The notes under the pieces: model-generated
Databases searched by the model: none
Told to the model about the DNA's origin: nothing
What the model saw: only the letters and a program-made list of their open reading frames with translations
From: Proteromonas lacertae
Taxonomy: Eukaryota > Sar > Bigyra > Opalinata > Proteromonadidae
DNA: 64,000 nt
NCBI GenBank assembly: GCA_002245135.1
Contig: NGBS01000042.1
Span: forward strand, 1 to 64,000
Reading direction: 5' to 3'
Translations under genes and position numbers: made by a program
In this document: positions 13,901 to 23,400 of the stretch, one piece after another
Numbering within the stretch: position 1 is the first letter of the stretch
How the letters are laid out: each line of letters starts with the position of its first letter

Positions 13901-14602
13901 ACTGGAGTAATTCCAACAGTAATAGAACCAACAACAATAGAACCAACAACACCAAAACCAACAACACCAAAACCAATTGATTTAATTGATATTGAAATAA
14001 AAGTATCAAATATTAATGAGAATGTTACATCTGAATTGAATGAGAATGATAAAAAGATAATGAAAGATTCAATAATAGAAATATACAAAGTTAAAGGAAT
14101 AACATTGAACAGAGAAGAGATAGAAGTTATACAGAATAGTAATAATCGAAAAATGTTATTGAGAAGATTAGATAATGATATGATAATTGATGTGATAATC
14201 ACAATACCAGAATCATCATCCAAAGAAGAAATTAAAATAATAGCTGAAGCATTGATTGGTAAAGATACATTACAAGATGAAATCAAATCAAGAATTAGTG
14301 AATCTGAAACAACAATATATAAAGATGCAGATATTGATGTTATTAGTGTAGATAATCCTGATAATAATGAAGATGAAGGTGGTTTATCCACAGTTATGTT
14401 AATAGTTATAATAGCTGGAGGAGTAGTAGTGTTACTGATAATAATCATTGCCATTGTTTGTTGTATATTATGTAGAAGCAGAAAAGCTGAATCTCATCCA
14501 TCAAAATCTAAATCTAAATCTAAATCTGCACAACCAAATCCAGTTAATGTAGCAGCAGGAGTAAATAGACCAAAACCACCAGCAGTAGGATATAAAAGAT
14601 AA
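7934..14602 (+). CDS. Giant membrane-anchored metzincin (gametolysin/M11-like) with repeated adhesion modules
   Basis: This 2222-residue single-exon protein looks like a cell-surface or wall/matrix-modifying zinc metalloprotease. A hydrophobic signal-like segment follows Met14 (MVLFLWFILSITF), so Met14 is a plausible alternative start. Residues 272-282 read HESTHNIGINH, the complete HEXXHXXGXXH zinc motif, with a Met-turn candidate (SYMAIG) near residue 310. This combination is typical of metzincins and closest in flavour to family M11. A Pro-rich linker lies near 930. Two similar ~365-residue units follow at about 1213-1575 and 1597-1964. Each has an N-terminal beta-rich half, a discoidin-like half and a small Cys-rich terminus. 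A Thr/Pro stalk (about 1970-2015), one transmembrane helix (about 2154-2176) and a Lys/Ser tail end the protein. The substrate is unknown. The reading frame is intact over 6.7 kb. Confidence 0.8.
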   Translation: MKNESKNNQSKVKMVLFLWFILSITFNGASPASYKNMKVSIELDSRNTFYVLLNGFYYRILNPNDFMLTQGMSISSFTTDEIAYTSKILAFEHLKEHRTMKSAMTNRSYSSDWNNPLFGRKSVRVAILRAVWYRDSDHPYICQPMEYMEDTLQHLDHAIRLWSGNQLGLNISGCYISECIDSITDEEYADTEHHNELVSKWYDRLLSWYKWPYGMKKEDFSTIAMAFGELHTVWSGVANGANPLRWFSGEATMFVFMNAGFDGSFFKGVFAHESTHNIGINHAGGVAVSITGQLLKYVIDANYDDYASYMAIGQWYQPITARQYYFAICDSNPQPWTWFKLEEEGVYTIRVYAFDHPYTKYFFGVLSPYHDENEEFDGVKMKYTSMALEIPFYKDSMVSKLDMEDYQYISTILEYRYTAEGQMAWNARSIRWILGPVIQADGTAHNPGWHSILDVDLDRMTSKENGYGDGQLPLGVTWTPRDIDKGTMQFRLTRIHPGTLERTTFEAVESEVQRKYYEPAYVDLEVTYKPNVPFVKPTIPPKFPTYKTSSSIISCETDESANKMNCKTNSNAFWLYGESEGDNNLPRVYNHNERFIDGRRVISIYNGYSFAFYYHCFGESINHRCINVTVEPADNGKIYFINSWYDSTISVGPNKESLEFNFTGNSIFIAIPYNQYAVTVGDMSGKTVDVTSLIHGAMVFYRVPDFKVDGLFEGVARLYDETGAVIAYKNFPMIRANNTDRIAFRMKRDNNKYEISAAAIPIDKFTAPTFLFSKNIKANEEMYYPIVHLQAFDYFYIDIDGRIPDGLKIEAKVVTGTITFDLSGLSGYEDISYKVWCRDVMDETKAECEFYSFTFNKDITLLSIREVLSTQYGYQRSNREGKTDGFDFKGQRYGVIINPSKVRYIPFKKTVNGKEYDFDVVDRYYELGNNIKPSAPTPPPKPLPLAPPKPDALSSEDIEFVIKGGDNEYSSIVFKLQDKDHRVAELFKYLEPGENKMQYNLKHDDYYLDYGNHKDTNKWTNSELIISVVDGPVLFKGSYHGSKVLDHTHLIIKNYMKTNKKLKYSDTEPTNEYWKEGEYIDDWKDGSLKLDSLKGVNKRYYHKSIDISESMEDIASFYMKMKICGKAILYMNKVQFKVIEKECKNDDYLEISVQSHIMHEGLNHLAIEFENTNNIEKDIFEISHFFMLNVDSDSISLPTTAPPTKSPSDNKLITENTEWEYTDDYNYGNLWTSFYETEMNYWRVSKENSFDKKSVICRYYRTTFTIESELSFIGTPKLELKFTEGIIAYINGFEIYRYNLEGGRIEWNVKSIKSFENPKIKSVFVPLSVIYKGKNYIAVEIHENKVTADKTDSFYLRLDMTDPVANTKLITPNADVYINHFMKDGQNVTKPEASDYEHIETMNKFNYGGSESEKLPWSTTISFNKDEARYANSFRLVACTNNPDTHPKSIIVYGSTDKDNPSWDEIYRNEDLDFYVFSYTDEVSSCLDELIVTIPTYKSYESFKVTIVKTRSYNGWIQFRLITFNQTRPNICKSVGEFPSAFEYSNVKVGCNDFGYKIRKCKENGYWDDNIDESMCNIPTPTTPTPPPTQSPSDFSIITENTEWEYSDDNQNDQVWNSFYNSEIDNWKKSKENGFDKKSVITRYYRTDFTIESVLMFVASPKLELKFSGGIIVYINGFEIYRFNLEAGKIDSSMTAIKSYDNIKSKTLMIPLSVIYQGVNYIGIEIHENQEITDKADLFSVRLGITDPVAKPQLMTPNADVDINHFAAKEGLNYNNVQDVHDDYEHIETMNKFNYPGSESDVLPWSTTISFKNDEARYVNLFRLAGCTNDANTHPKSIIVYGSTDKDNSTWDELYRNEDLDFSFTSLNEIISCPDQLSVEFPTYKSYESLKVTIVKTKKYGGWIQFRLITFSQARPNICEPLDGFPSAFGNSVVKVRCSESGYITRKCKEDGNWEDNIDKSICKGEVIIPTTPIPTTRKPIPRPTTMKPTGVIPTVIEPTTIEPTTPKPTTPKPIDLIDIEIKVSNINENVTSELNENDKKIMKDSIIEIYKVKGITLNREEIEVIQNSNNRKMLLRRLDNDMIIDVIITIPESSSKEEIKIIAEALIGKDTLQDEIKSRISESETTIYKDADIDVISVDNPDNNEDEGGLSTVMLIVIIAGGVVVLLIIIIAIVCCILCRSRKAESHPSKSKSKSKSAQPNPVNVAAGVNRPKPPAVGYKR

Positions 14603-14761
14603 AAAGGAAATCAAATATAAAACATTTGCTTTTAATATATTATACTTATTATATTAGTATTAGTAAAATGTTTGTATATTTAACTTCATAATAACTCTTC
14701 TTTTAATGAATTAATTTTAAATAATCAACAGAGTATTATCTGAATGATAAAATTCATATTC

Positions 14762-14780
14762 ATTATTATCAGTGTTGTAT
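14762..14780 (+). repeat. Left end of hAT element: 8-bp target duplication plus terminal inverted repeat
   Basis: Bases 14762-14769 read ATTATTAT and are repeated exactly after the right end. The element begins CAGTGTTGTAT at 14770. Reverse-complementing the right end gives CAGGGTTGTAT, so 10 of 11 bases match. Further inward both ends carry related TATAGGTT/AACCTATA blocks and TTGACC or GGTCAA motifs, probably subterminal transposase-binding sites. Confidence 0.9.
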
Positions 14781-17369
14781 TTTTCGGTCAAAAAATATAG
14801 GTTTACCTATAGGTCAAAACCTATATCTTTAGCTTGACCTTTACCTTCCTTATACTAACTATTAGTTGACCTCCTATTGAACATGAGTTAAGAAGCATAT
14901 TATCTAACCATATATACAAAATTAATGTTTTATACATCATCTTTCAAATATCAAATTTGACCATCGGTCGATGCACTTTTTATATTACTATTATTTTGAT
15001 CTATTTCTCAATGATGACTCACAATAACATATTATTAACATAATATTAAATTAATTATAGAATAAAAAAAATAAAAGAAAAAAACATCAAGCTTGATGGT
15101 TTGACTAAGTAAATCTTTATTTTTTAAGATTTAGATCATTTAGATGTATAATTACTCAATATTTATAAGACTTTATAATATATAAAACCATAGGGATATT
15201 ACATTACCACCTTTCGCATCGAAAGAAGTTGAGGATTTATACAATAGCGGTATGTTAGAGAAGTTAAATTTTAACTACTCCAAAATGTTTTGGAAAAACA
15301 TGTTAAAAATCAAAGATACTGATTACTGCATATGCTCCCTTTGCAACAAAAAATATAGGTGCAATGTTAGGAACGGGAAGGCTGTGAAATTACATATGGT
15401 TAATGTACATAATTATGAAGAAGTACAAGCCAAAGTCAATTCAGATTCTCTCAACCAAGATCTGTTTAAATTCATAACCTTCAATGCAGTCAGTACCACG
15501 ATATTAGACTCACCAGAATTTAGAAGGTTTTGCTTAAAACTAGGATATACTGTACCTCGAAGAGAGGTTTATAATGATTATTTATTTTCAGAAACTGAGA
15601 AAGTAAGAGTATATTTGTTTAATATTACATACATTAGGAAGAATTAAAGAGGCAATTGAGAGGACAATACGTTTCTTTAACACTCGACGGGTTCAAAAGT
15701 CAAAGCTGTAAGGAATATATTGGAATTAGTTGTGTATACATTGATAATTACATGAAACAATTTACAAATACAATAGGAGTAATTGAAGTAGCAGACGAAT
15801 ATAGTTCAACTCTTTCAGATTTAATAGAAACTGTCAGAGATCATTACAAATTTAATATTATCTCCATAGCAACAGACAATGCACCAAATGTGCTAAAGTG
15901 CGTTAAAAACCTAGAAATTGACAACATCAGATGCTTCTTACATACGTTGCAATTATCTATTAATTCATGTTTGGTTATAGGGGATGAAGTGTCAGAAATA
16001 ATTGAGACATTTGTTAATCTTAGCAAGCAACTTAGAACTGTAACAAATAGAAATAAACTAGATATTGCAGTAGGTACTATAACCATCACTCGATGGAATA
16101 GCATGTATATATTACTTAACAAAATAAATGAAAACAAAAATAAATTGACTCAATACGTGGAAGATCAGAATAAAGAATACCATATAAGAATGGAGAAATA
16201 TAACAAAGACAAAAGAATAGGTATTATTAATATATCAAAGCCTAAAATAGATGCATTGCTTCAATACATTCCAAAATCTTCTTCAAATGATTATAAATAT
16301 TTGAATGATATATTAAATATTTTAAAACCGTTTTATAATCTTACTCTACTTTTAGAGAAAAGAAATATAACATTAGGTATGGCTGTATTAAACGTAAAAA
16401 GAGTATTATATGAAATGAATACAAGTATTTACACAAAAGATTTCAAGGAATATGCTGATAGAATAAAAGAGAGTGTAAATAAGAAATTAAGAATTATTTA
16501 CTCCGAAACTAGAATTCCTTTAATGTGCTGCATTCTCGATCCACGTGTTAAAACATTTATTAAAGAGTCATTAGTAGGGTTTACTGTAGATGAATTTATA
16601 GATGCAAAAAATGCTCTTCACAGTTTACATCAACATAATAGAATAATGAGTGAAGATGAAGAAGAGAATTTGATGGAAGTAGATGAAAATAACGAATTAG
16701 ATAAGTATTTAAATATTCCTTCATCGCACAAAAGAAGAAAAATTATGAGAGAAGAAATAGATTCTTATATAGACTATTCAGAACATTTTAGCACTGGTGA
16801 GAGCTTGTCATCAGTATGGTTACACCTTAAACCCATATTTCCTAAAACATTTGAATTAGCCAGAAAATATTTATGTTGTCAAAGTACATCTTGCGAGTCT
16901 GAGAGAATATTTAGCGAGATTGGGAGAATAAGTAGTTACACAAAATGTAATATTTCATCAGAACATATGGAAGAGAAATTATTAATATCCAGAAATAGAG
17001 ATTTATTATTATAATTACATTAATATTTGTTTTTTATAGATAGTAATCAACATAAATAAATCATAAAAAAAACAAGTGTATAAATATGTTAAATATCACT
17101 ATTGAGTAGTTTGTAGATGAATTTTAATATATTTGTATAGATATTTATACAATTTCAACCAATCTTATTCTAACTATGGTAATCAAAGTAAAACAGGAAG
17201 CAGGAATAATTTTTTATATAGTATGATAGTTGGTATTAAGCAAATGTTACTCAGTATGTAATTAAAATAGATTTTAACAAAATAATGCTCGAGGCTTGAC
17301 CGACCAACGGTCAAAGCTAGATTATAGGTTTTACCTATAACCTATAGGTTACCTATTTATACAACCCTG
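14770..17369 (+). mobile_element. Complete hAT-superfamily DNA transposon, 2600 bp
   Basis: A cut-and-paste DNA transposon bounded by CAGTGTTGTAT at the left and the inverse of CAGGGTTGTAT at the right, flanked by identical 8-bp duplications (ATTATTAT). The 8-bp size and CAGxG termini are diagnostic of hAT. Subterminal regions are rich in AACCTATA, TATAGGTT and CGGTCA motifs in both orientations. It carries one transposase gene interrupted by a 35-nt intron that looks like the host's introns. The coding frame is uninterrupted after splicing, and the target duplication is perfect. Both suggest a young, possibly still active copy. It sits in intergenic DNA between the metzincin gene and the 3' end of the dynein gene and disrupts neither. 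Confidence 0.92.
15252..17014 (+). CDS. hAT transposase
   Basis: Encodes a 575-residue transposase from exons 15252-15602 and 15638-17014 with a 35-nt intron at a codon boundary. Near the N-terminus a BED-type zinc finger is visible (CSLCNKKY, then HMVNVHN about 20 residues on). The RNase-H-like core shows SLTLDGF and ATDNAPN for the two catalytic aspartates, and a TRWNSM motif. The C-terminal hAT dimerisation region contains SCESERIFSEIGR, whose Glu is the expected third catalytic residue. The frame stays open for about 20 codons before the chosen ATG, so an upstream exon or earlier start is possible. All key residues are present, so the enzyme looks functional. It lies wholly inside the 2600-bp element. 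Confidence 0.92.
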
Positions 17370-17377
17370 ATTATTAT
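17359..17377 (+). repeat. Right end of hAT element: terminal inverted repeat plus target duplication
   Basis: ATACAACCCTG at 17359-17369 is the inverted partner of the left terminus. It is followed at 17370-17377 by ATTATTAT, identical to the 8 bases preceding the left end. Just inside, between about 17296 and 17350, are inverted GGTCAA and CCTATAGGTT blocks mirroring the left end. Confidence 0.9.
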
Positions 17378-17470
17378 TATTATATATAACCTTAACATAC
17401 AATTCATATATATATATATATATTTGATTTATTTATATTTTTACTACTTAAAAAAATGAAAAATAATTAT

Positions 17471-20400
17471 TTAATATTTCAAACTACAGAAAGCAGCTAC
17501 ACCAGCTTTTATCCACACATCTTGATCAGCCATTCCTTGATCATTTGTAAAATCTTTACGATTTGAAGGAATTTCAATCCACATAATGAAATTTGAAGAA
17601 TGACCAGTTGTTGATAATGTTCCCCAACGACATAAGATCTTATAAACTGGACAACGATATACACCATGATCAGCTGGTAATCGATTTTCCATTGGAACTA
17701 AATGAATTGCAGGCATTTCAGTGTATAATTCTTTTGGTCGAGAATCATCTAATGAATGAGTTTCACCATTCCATCTACATCCTTCTAAATATAATCCACG
17801 AATATAACAACCATCAGCTGGAGCTTTTAAATCTTCCCAATTCTCATCCATCATTTTAAATCCAAATGATACTGTATCGATTGGACAATGATATTTTCGA
17901 GCATAATTTTGTAATGTTCCAGTTAAGAAAGCTTGAGGGAAGAAGAAACCACTGATCCAAAATACATCAGGAATACCATTCTCATACCATTTATTAATAA
18001 ACGATAATCTATCTAATAATTCTTGAACCCAGGCACTTAACGGTTTTAAGGAAGGATAACTATGCATTTCCCACATCTTTGGAACCCATTGATTATATAA
18101 ACTATTACCCATATCTTCTAATTCACCACTCATAACTACTAAACCTTTTATTGCTTTCTTTAACTCGGGTAATGTTCGTTTCATTTCAGCTAATAACTTG
18201 TTATATCGAATACATTCTTGAACTAATACAGTATTCATTGATTCTTCATATCTTAATGGATATTTCATTTGAACAGCTTCTACATCGATTAATGGTGGTA
18301 ATTGATTCTCTATTGTAGCAGAAATCTGTAATAATTGATCATCTCGACTCATACCACCACCACCTGAGCTTTTAGGTTGTAAAACTAAGATTGTATTGAA
18401 TAATTCATAAGTTTCAGATTCAGCACATGTAATATTAGCATTAGCATGCATTCCAAATACTTCTGGTTCAGGATTGATTGGTAAACTTTCTATATATGTC
18501 ATATATGCTTGATGTGGAGTATCTTCATCAATTGGAATTGAATAATAAATTCCACTTTCACTGAAACTATAATCATCTCTCATTATATCAGGACAGAATA
18601 ATTCTCTCAATAATACATCGATTGTTCTTAAATCAATGTAATCTGTTACTCTTCCACCATAGTTAATATATGATACTAATGTATTCAACACTTTGTATGG
18701 AACTTCTTCATATTTATCTAAGAACAGTTCTAATTGAGATTTGGAAATATCAAAATCACTGTCATTAAATTCATATTGTTTGTTCCAACCTAATGGACCA
18801 TATTTACGTCTTTCTTGAATTGTGGCATGGAAGAAACTTAATGCAAATAATAATTTCATATATGCTTTTGGTTTGGAAGTAATTTGTAATTTTTCATCAT
18901 CTAATTTGTAATAAGTATTCAATAGATTGGATCTTAATCCTTTAGGTGGTTCCATTGTCATTTTAATACCATTTTGTAATATTGAAACAGGGAAATCTTT
19001 ACTAGGCATTGAACTTAACCATAATCTGAAATCTTTATGTGTGTTTTCAGGATCTATTTCATTCACTATTCTTTCTAAGGTTGTCATCCAACTAATGTAT
19101 AAATGGCAATTTTGTAAATAAATCCATAAACCTTTATTCACACCTTCTTTGATCATTTCTGAAGCAATTTCTCCTTGACCTTGTCCTAATGATAAACCTT
19201 TTGCTTTATTACCCATTCTCATTTGACGAGCATAATCATAAAACATCTTTGTAGGATCACTACCAGTTGTTAATACAAATATAAGTGGAGTTTTAGTGTT
19301 TGATTCTTCATAACATGCTTGTAAATCGAATGGTGGTGGTTGTACAAACTCAATACCTTGATGTTCAATAACATAATTCTGTACAGCTTCAGATATCTTA
19401 TCTGGTCTTAAACAACGTAATACACACATCTTTTGCAAACTATTCAATGATTCATTCCATTTACCAGGTAATGGTTCAGTTTGTGGTTTATCTGAATCAA
19501 ATATAGCTTTCCATTCATCACAATGATTTGCGAAATCTGTATCAAAACCTTCAAATACAGTTAAACCTGATAAATTCTGTATTTCCTTCCAAGCTCTATC
19601 TACTAACCAACTAGCTGCTGGATTTTCAGAATCTCTTTTACCACTGCTAATACCACTCAATAAGAATCTCCATTCTTCTTCATTAATTAAACCTTTACCT
19701 TGTAACATTCTAATACATAATATAAATGAAAACATAAGCTTATGTTTCTCGAATAAAGATCTACAAATATTTCTATACAACATCTTTGTAAATGTTGCTT
19801 TCAAATTCTCCAATCTCTTATCTATCTCTGCAGATGGTTCAGCTTTTGATAAAGCTTGTCTAAACAAGCCTTGGAAGAATGTCAAACTGTATTGATACAT
19901 AGGATCTGCATTAGCTAAATCAGCAATAGCGAAGAATAGAATAGAACCACGATTAGCTACAGGTCTGTACATTTCTCTAGTCTGATCGATTTCTTTCTCA
20001 GTCTTTTCAGCTTCTTCTACTTGAGTATTGATTTCAGTGGATGTTTTCTTAGCAGTATCTAATGTATTAATCAACTCAATATCATCCAATATATTACCAG
20101 AGGAGTTTGATAAATTAGCAAGCATCTTAGCTTCAATATCTTGTAAATCTTTTCTCATCTTTGCACTTGATACAATTAATGCATTCTTCTTTTCTTCTAA
20201 TTCAGGCATTTCACTTCGTACAACATCTCCTAATAATTGATCTTCTAAACCAACTGGTGTAATGGTGAAGTTCAATAATGTCACTTTCACACATACTTCT
20301 GGTGGATAGTGAGGATTTGGTAATTTTGTAGTCATAAAGAATCTAAATTGATCATTCCATGGTATGGTTGAATCTCCTACTTTAATCATCATTGTTCCAC

Positions 20401-23400
20401 CTTGCATGAACTTCTGTTGTTGTAATAATGGTTCTATTGAAGCTTCAATTGCTTCTAATATATTTTCTAGTAAAACCCATCTACCGAATCTTACACCATT
20501 TTCTAATACACGATTCTTATTCTCATCAGTAGCTTTACAAATATCAATACCATTAACAGCAAAAGCAGTATCTTTACCCATGTTTCTAATGAATAGATTA
20601 GCTTGTCCTTGTGGATCAATGAATAGTGGATATCTTCTAGCATTGTCCATGATTAAACCATTCTCAATAGAGTGATTATCACTAGGTAAACCAAATATTT
20701 GCCATCTTCTTGTCAATACTGGATCATTTAATGTAGAAACGATATTACAACCATCTGTATGAGGAATATTATGGGTTTTCAAGTGATTGTGTAATAAATC
20801 AACTATATTGTGTCTAAAATCAGGTGTAAATGCTCCTAAATATGCAATGGTTGCACCCGAGATTAAAGCATCACCAATTAAATAATTGAATTGAATACCA
20901 CAGTTTTCTATTGTTTCAATCCATCTCTTCTTTTCACCGCCTAATCCTCCAGTCAATGTTTCAGCTCTTTGTAATCTTCCTACACATAATGCAACATCAG
21001 CTGCTAATTTCTCTTTCTTATCAACAGATGCTTGATATGATGCTTCTAAATCTGCAATACTCTTATTAACCGCATCTAAGGATGCTTTGGTTATAGCTAA
21101 ACTCTTTAATGATTCTTCTAATACAGATTTAGCTTCAGCTAATTTAATTCTCTTTGGTTCTACTTCCTTGTTGATTAAATGGAAGGAATACATAGCTCTG
21201 ACCCACAAACAAATAGCTTTACAAGCTTTAGATACTTTCTCTACTCTCTCAGGTTGGAACTCAGGATCTACCATAAATGGTTCAATCTTTGTAATACGTG
21301 ATTCTTCAATATGTTCTTTATCAAAGTTCATTAAATCAGATAATAATTTATTTGGATTACTCAATAATTCTTTCTTTGAAGTTTCGAAATAATCTTCAAT
21401 CTTCTTACCAATATTATCTGGATCTGGTTTCATTACTGGTTTTAAACCAAACATCATACAACAACATTTCAATGTTAATTTCACACCTTCTGGTGGTCTA
21501 CCCATAGCTCTGACTTCATCTAAATCTGCTTTCTTTAATTCTTTTAGACATTCTACAGCTTTTTCTAAAGCAGGTAATGCTGCTGCTAAATCTCTTTCTG
21601 CATCATCTGCAATTTCTTGTGTAATTCTTGCCTTTTCATTAGATTCAGCTTCTTCTTTTTCTACGACTTTCTTCTTCTCACTGGCTACTTTCTTATCTTT
21701 TTCTAATTTGACAATCATCTCATCGACTTCTACTTGTGTTGCTTCTAATTTTGGTTTCATTTCATTAATTTGTATTTGTAAACTGGCAATCTGTTGTTCT
21801 GCATCTTTCATCTTATTCACACCAGTAGACAATCTATTTCTCAAAGTATCAACTTCCTTTCTCTTTGCTTTCAATACAGTCTTATAAGTAGATAATAATT
21901 CTAAGAAACTAGTTGGTGTAACGTAATTATGTCTCCTCATTACTTCCAAGTATCTTTCTGATTCTTTAGCGACAGTCATATGACAGAATTTGAAGAAATC
22001 AACCATAGCTGGTAAATGTTCACCAAATCCTAAATCTTCTTCAGTCATACTAGTTTGTGCCACAGTTTCTAAAGCTTCATCTGGCCAATCAGTGAACCAA
22101 TCAATTGTACAATTATTAGACAATGATGGGAACATACGTAATCTACTACGGAAAACAGTACCAATAGGACTCATACATAATACCATGTGAATATTCTGTT
22201 TAACTCTAAGGATGTATTGTGCAAATATATTTAACTTTGTTGGAACTATATTCTTCTTTTGACAATCGACTCTGCATGTTGTTAATATATCATCCATCTC
22301 ATCAGGACCATACAAGTTAGGAATATCACCACCATTCAATATATTATTCACATCTTCTAACATAGATTCAAACACAATCTGTGTATCTACAAATAAGAAA
22401 ACTGTTGGTTTTTGTTTCAAACCAGCTTGTAATAAACATTTCTTTACATCATCTCTCCAATTATCTTTTCTATATTCTTTAGAAACTTCAATCTGGAACA
22501 TCTCATAATCAGCCATAAATGTTGCTAATCTTGTCAATGATTGTCTTCCACTACCACCTACACCTAGTAATAAAGCATTACCTTCTGGTTGACGAATGAT
22601 TCTACTGACTCTTGAAACATGTTCTACAGCATCCATAAACAATACTAAATTCATTGCTGGCTTCTTCTCCATATTATAATCATTCAAATATTCTTCCACT
22701 GTTGGTACTAATTGAGTAATATCTTTCACTTCTTCATATATTCTTGGATCTGCACCAGGAACCATGAAATCACAGCAGAATAAACGTTTTGGTATAATTT
22801 CTGCTGGTTTCATCTTGAATATTGTCTTTACTTTTGTGTTTAATGTATTATTAAACCAAGTTCTATCTTCATCATTAATCAATCTATCAGCAAATACACG
22901 ACGACATTCGTGGAACCATACTCTTACAATTTGTTCAGCTGACTCTGTATGTCCTGGAACAATCATCAATATACCTTGTACAACTTTAGACAAATCTCTC
23001 AAGTTGAATGTATAATGTGTTCTAGCTGGAGTTGGTAATAATGTTGCGACTGTCTCTGTATATACTTCAATAGAAGCACGAACCAAACCTTTAGCTTGTT
23101 TACGAATATCTTCATTAAAGGAAGACAAGAAATTGGATAGAATAGTGTAGAAGATTTCATACATAGATCCATATTGCATATCAGTGAATGATATAATATT
23201 GAAATGTCTAAAGAAACGAGGAGTAACTGGATTTCTACCACCACCTGGAGGACCACAAGCTAATGCCATTGTTGAATCAATAATCTGTTTAAATGTTAAA
23301 GTTCCTCTATCATACCAACCACCTGTACATAACCATTGTCTTAATAATTCAATTGGTGGTTGAGCAAAGAATTCTTCTCTTTGTGGCATATTCACATCAT

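Noticed and set aside
13759-14454. 231-codon antisense open frame
   Set aside because: It is the low-complexity reverse of the Thr/Pro stalk and C-terminal region of the metzincin; composition is Ile/Ser/Val-biased and no domain is present.
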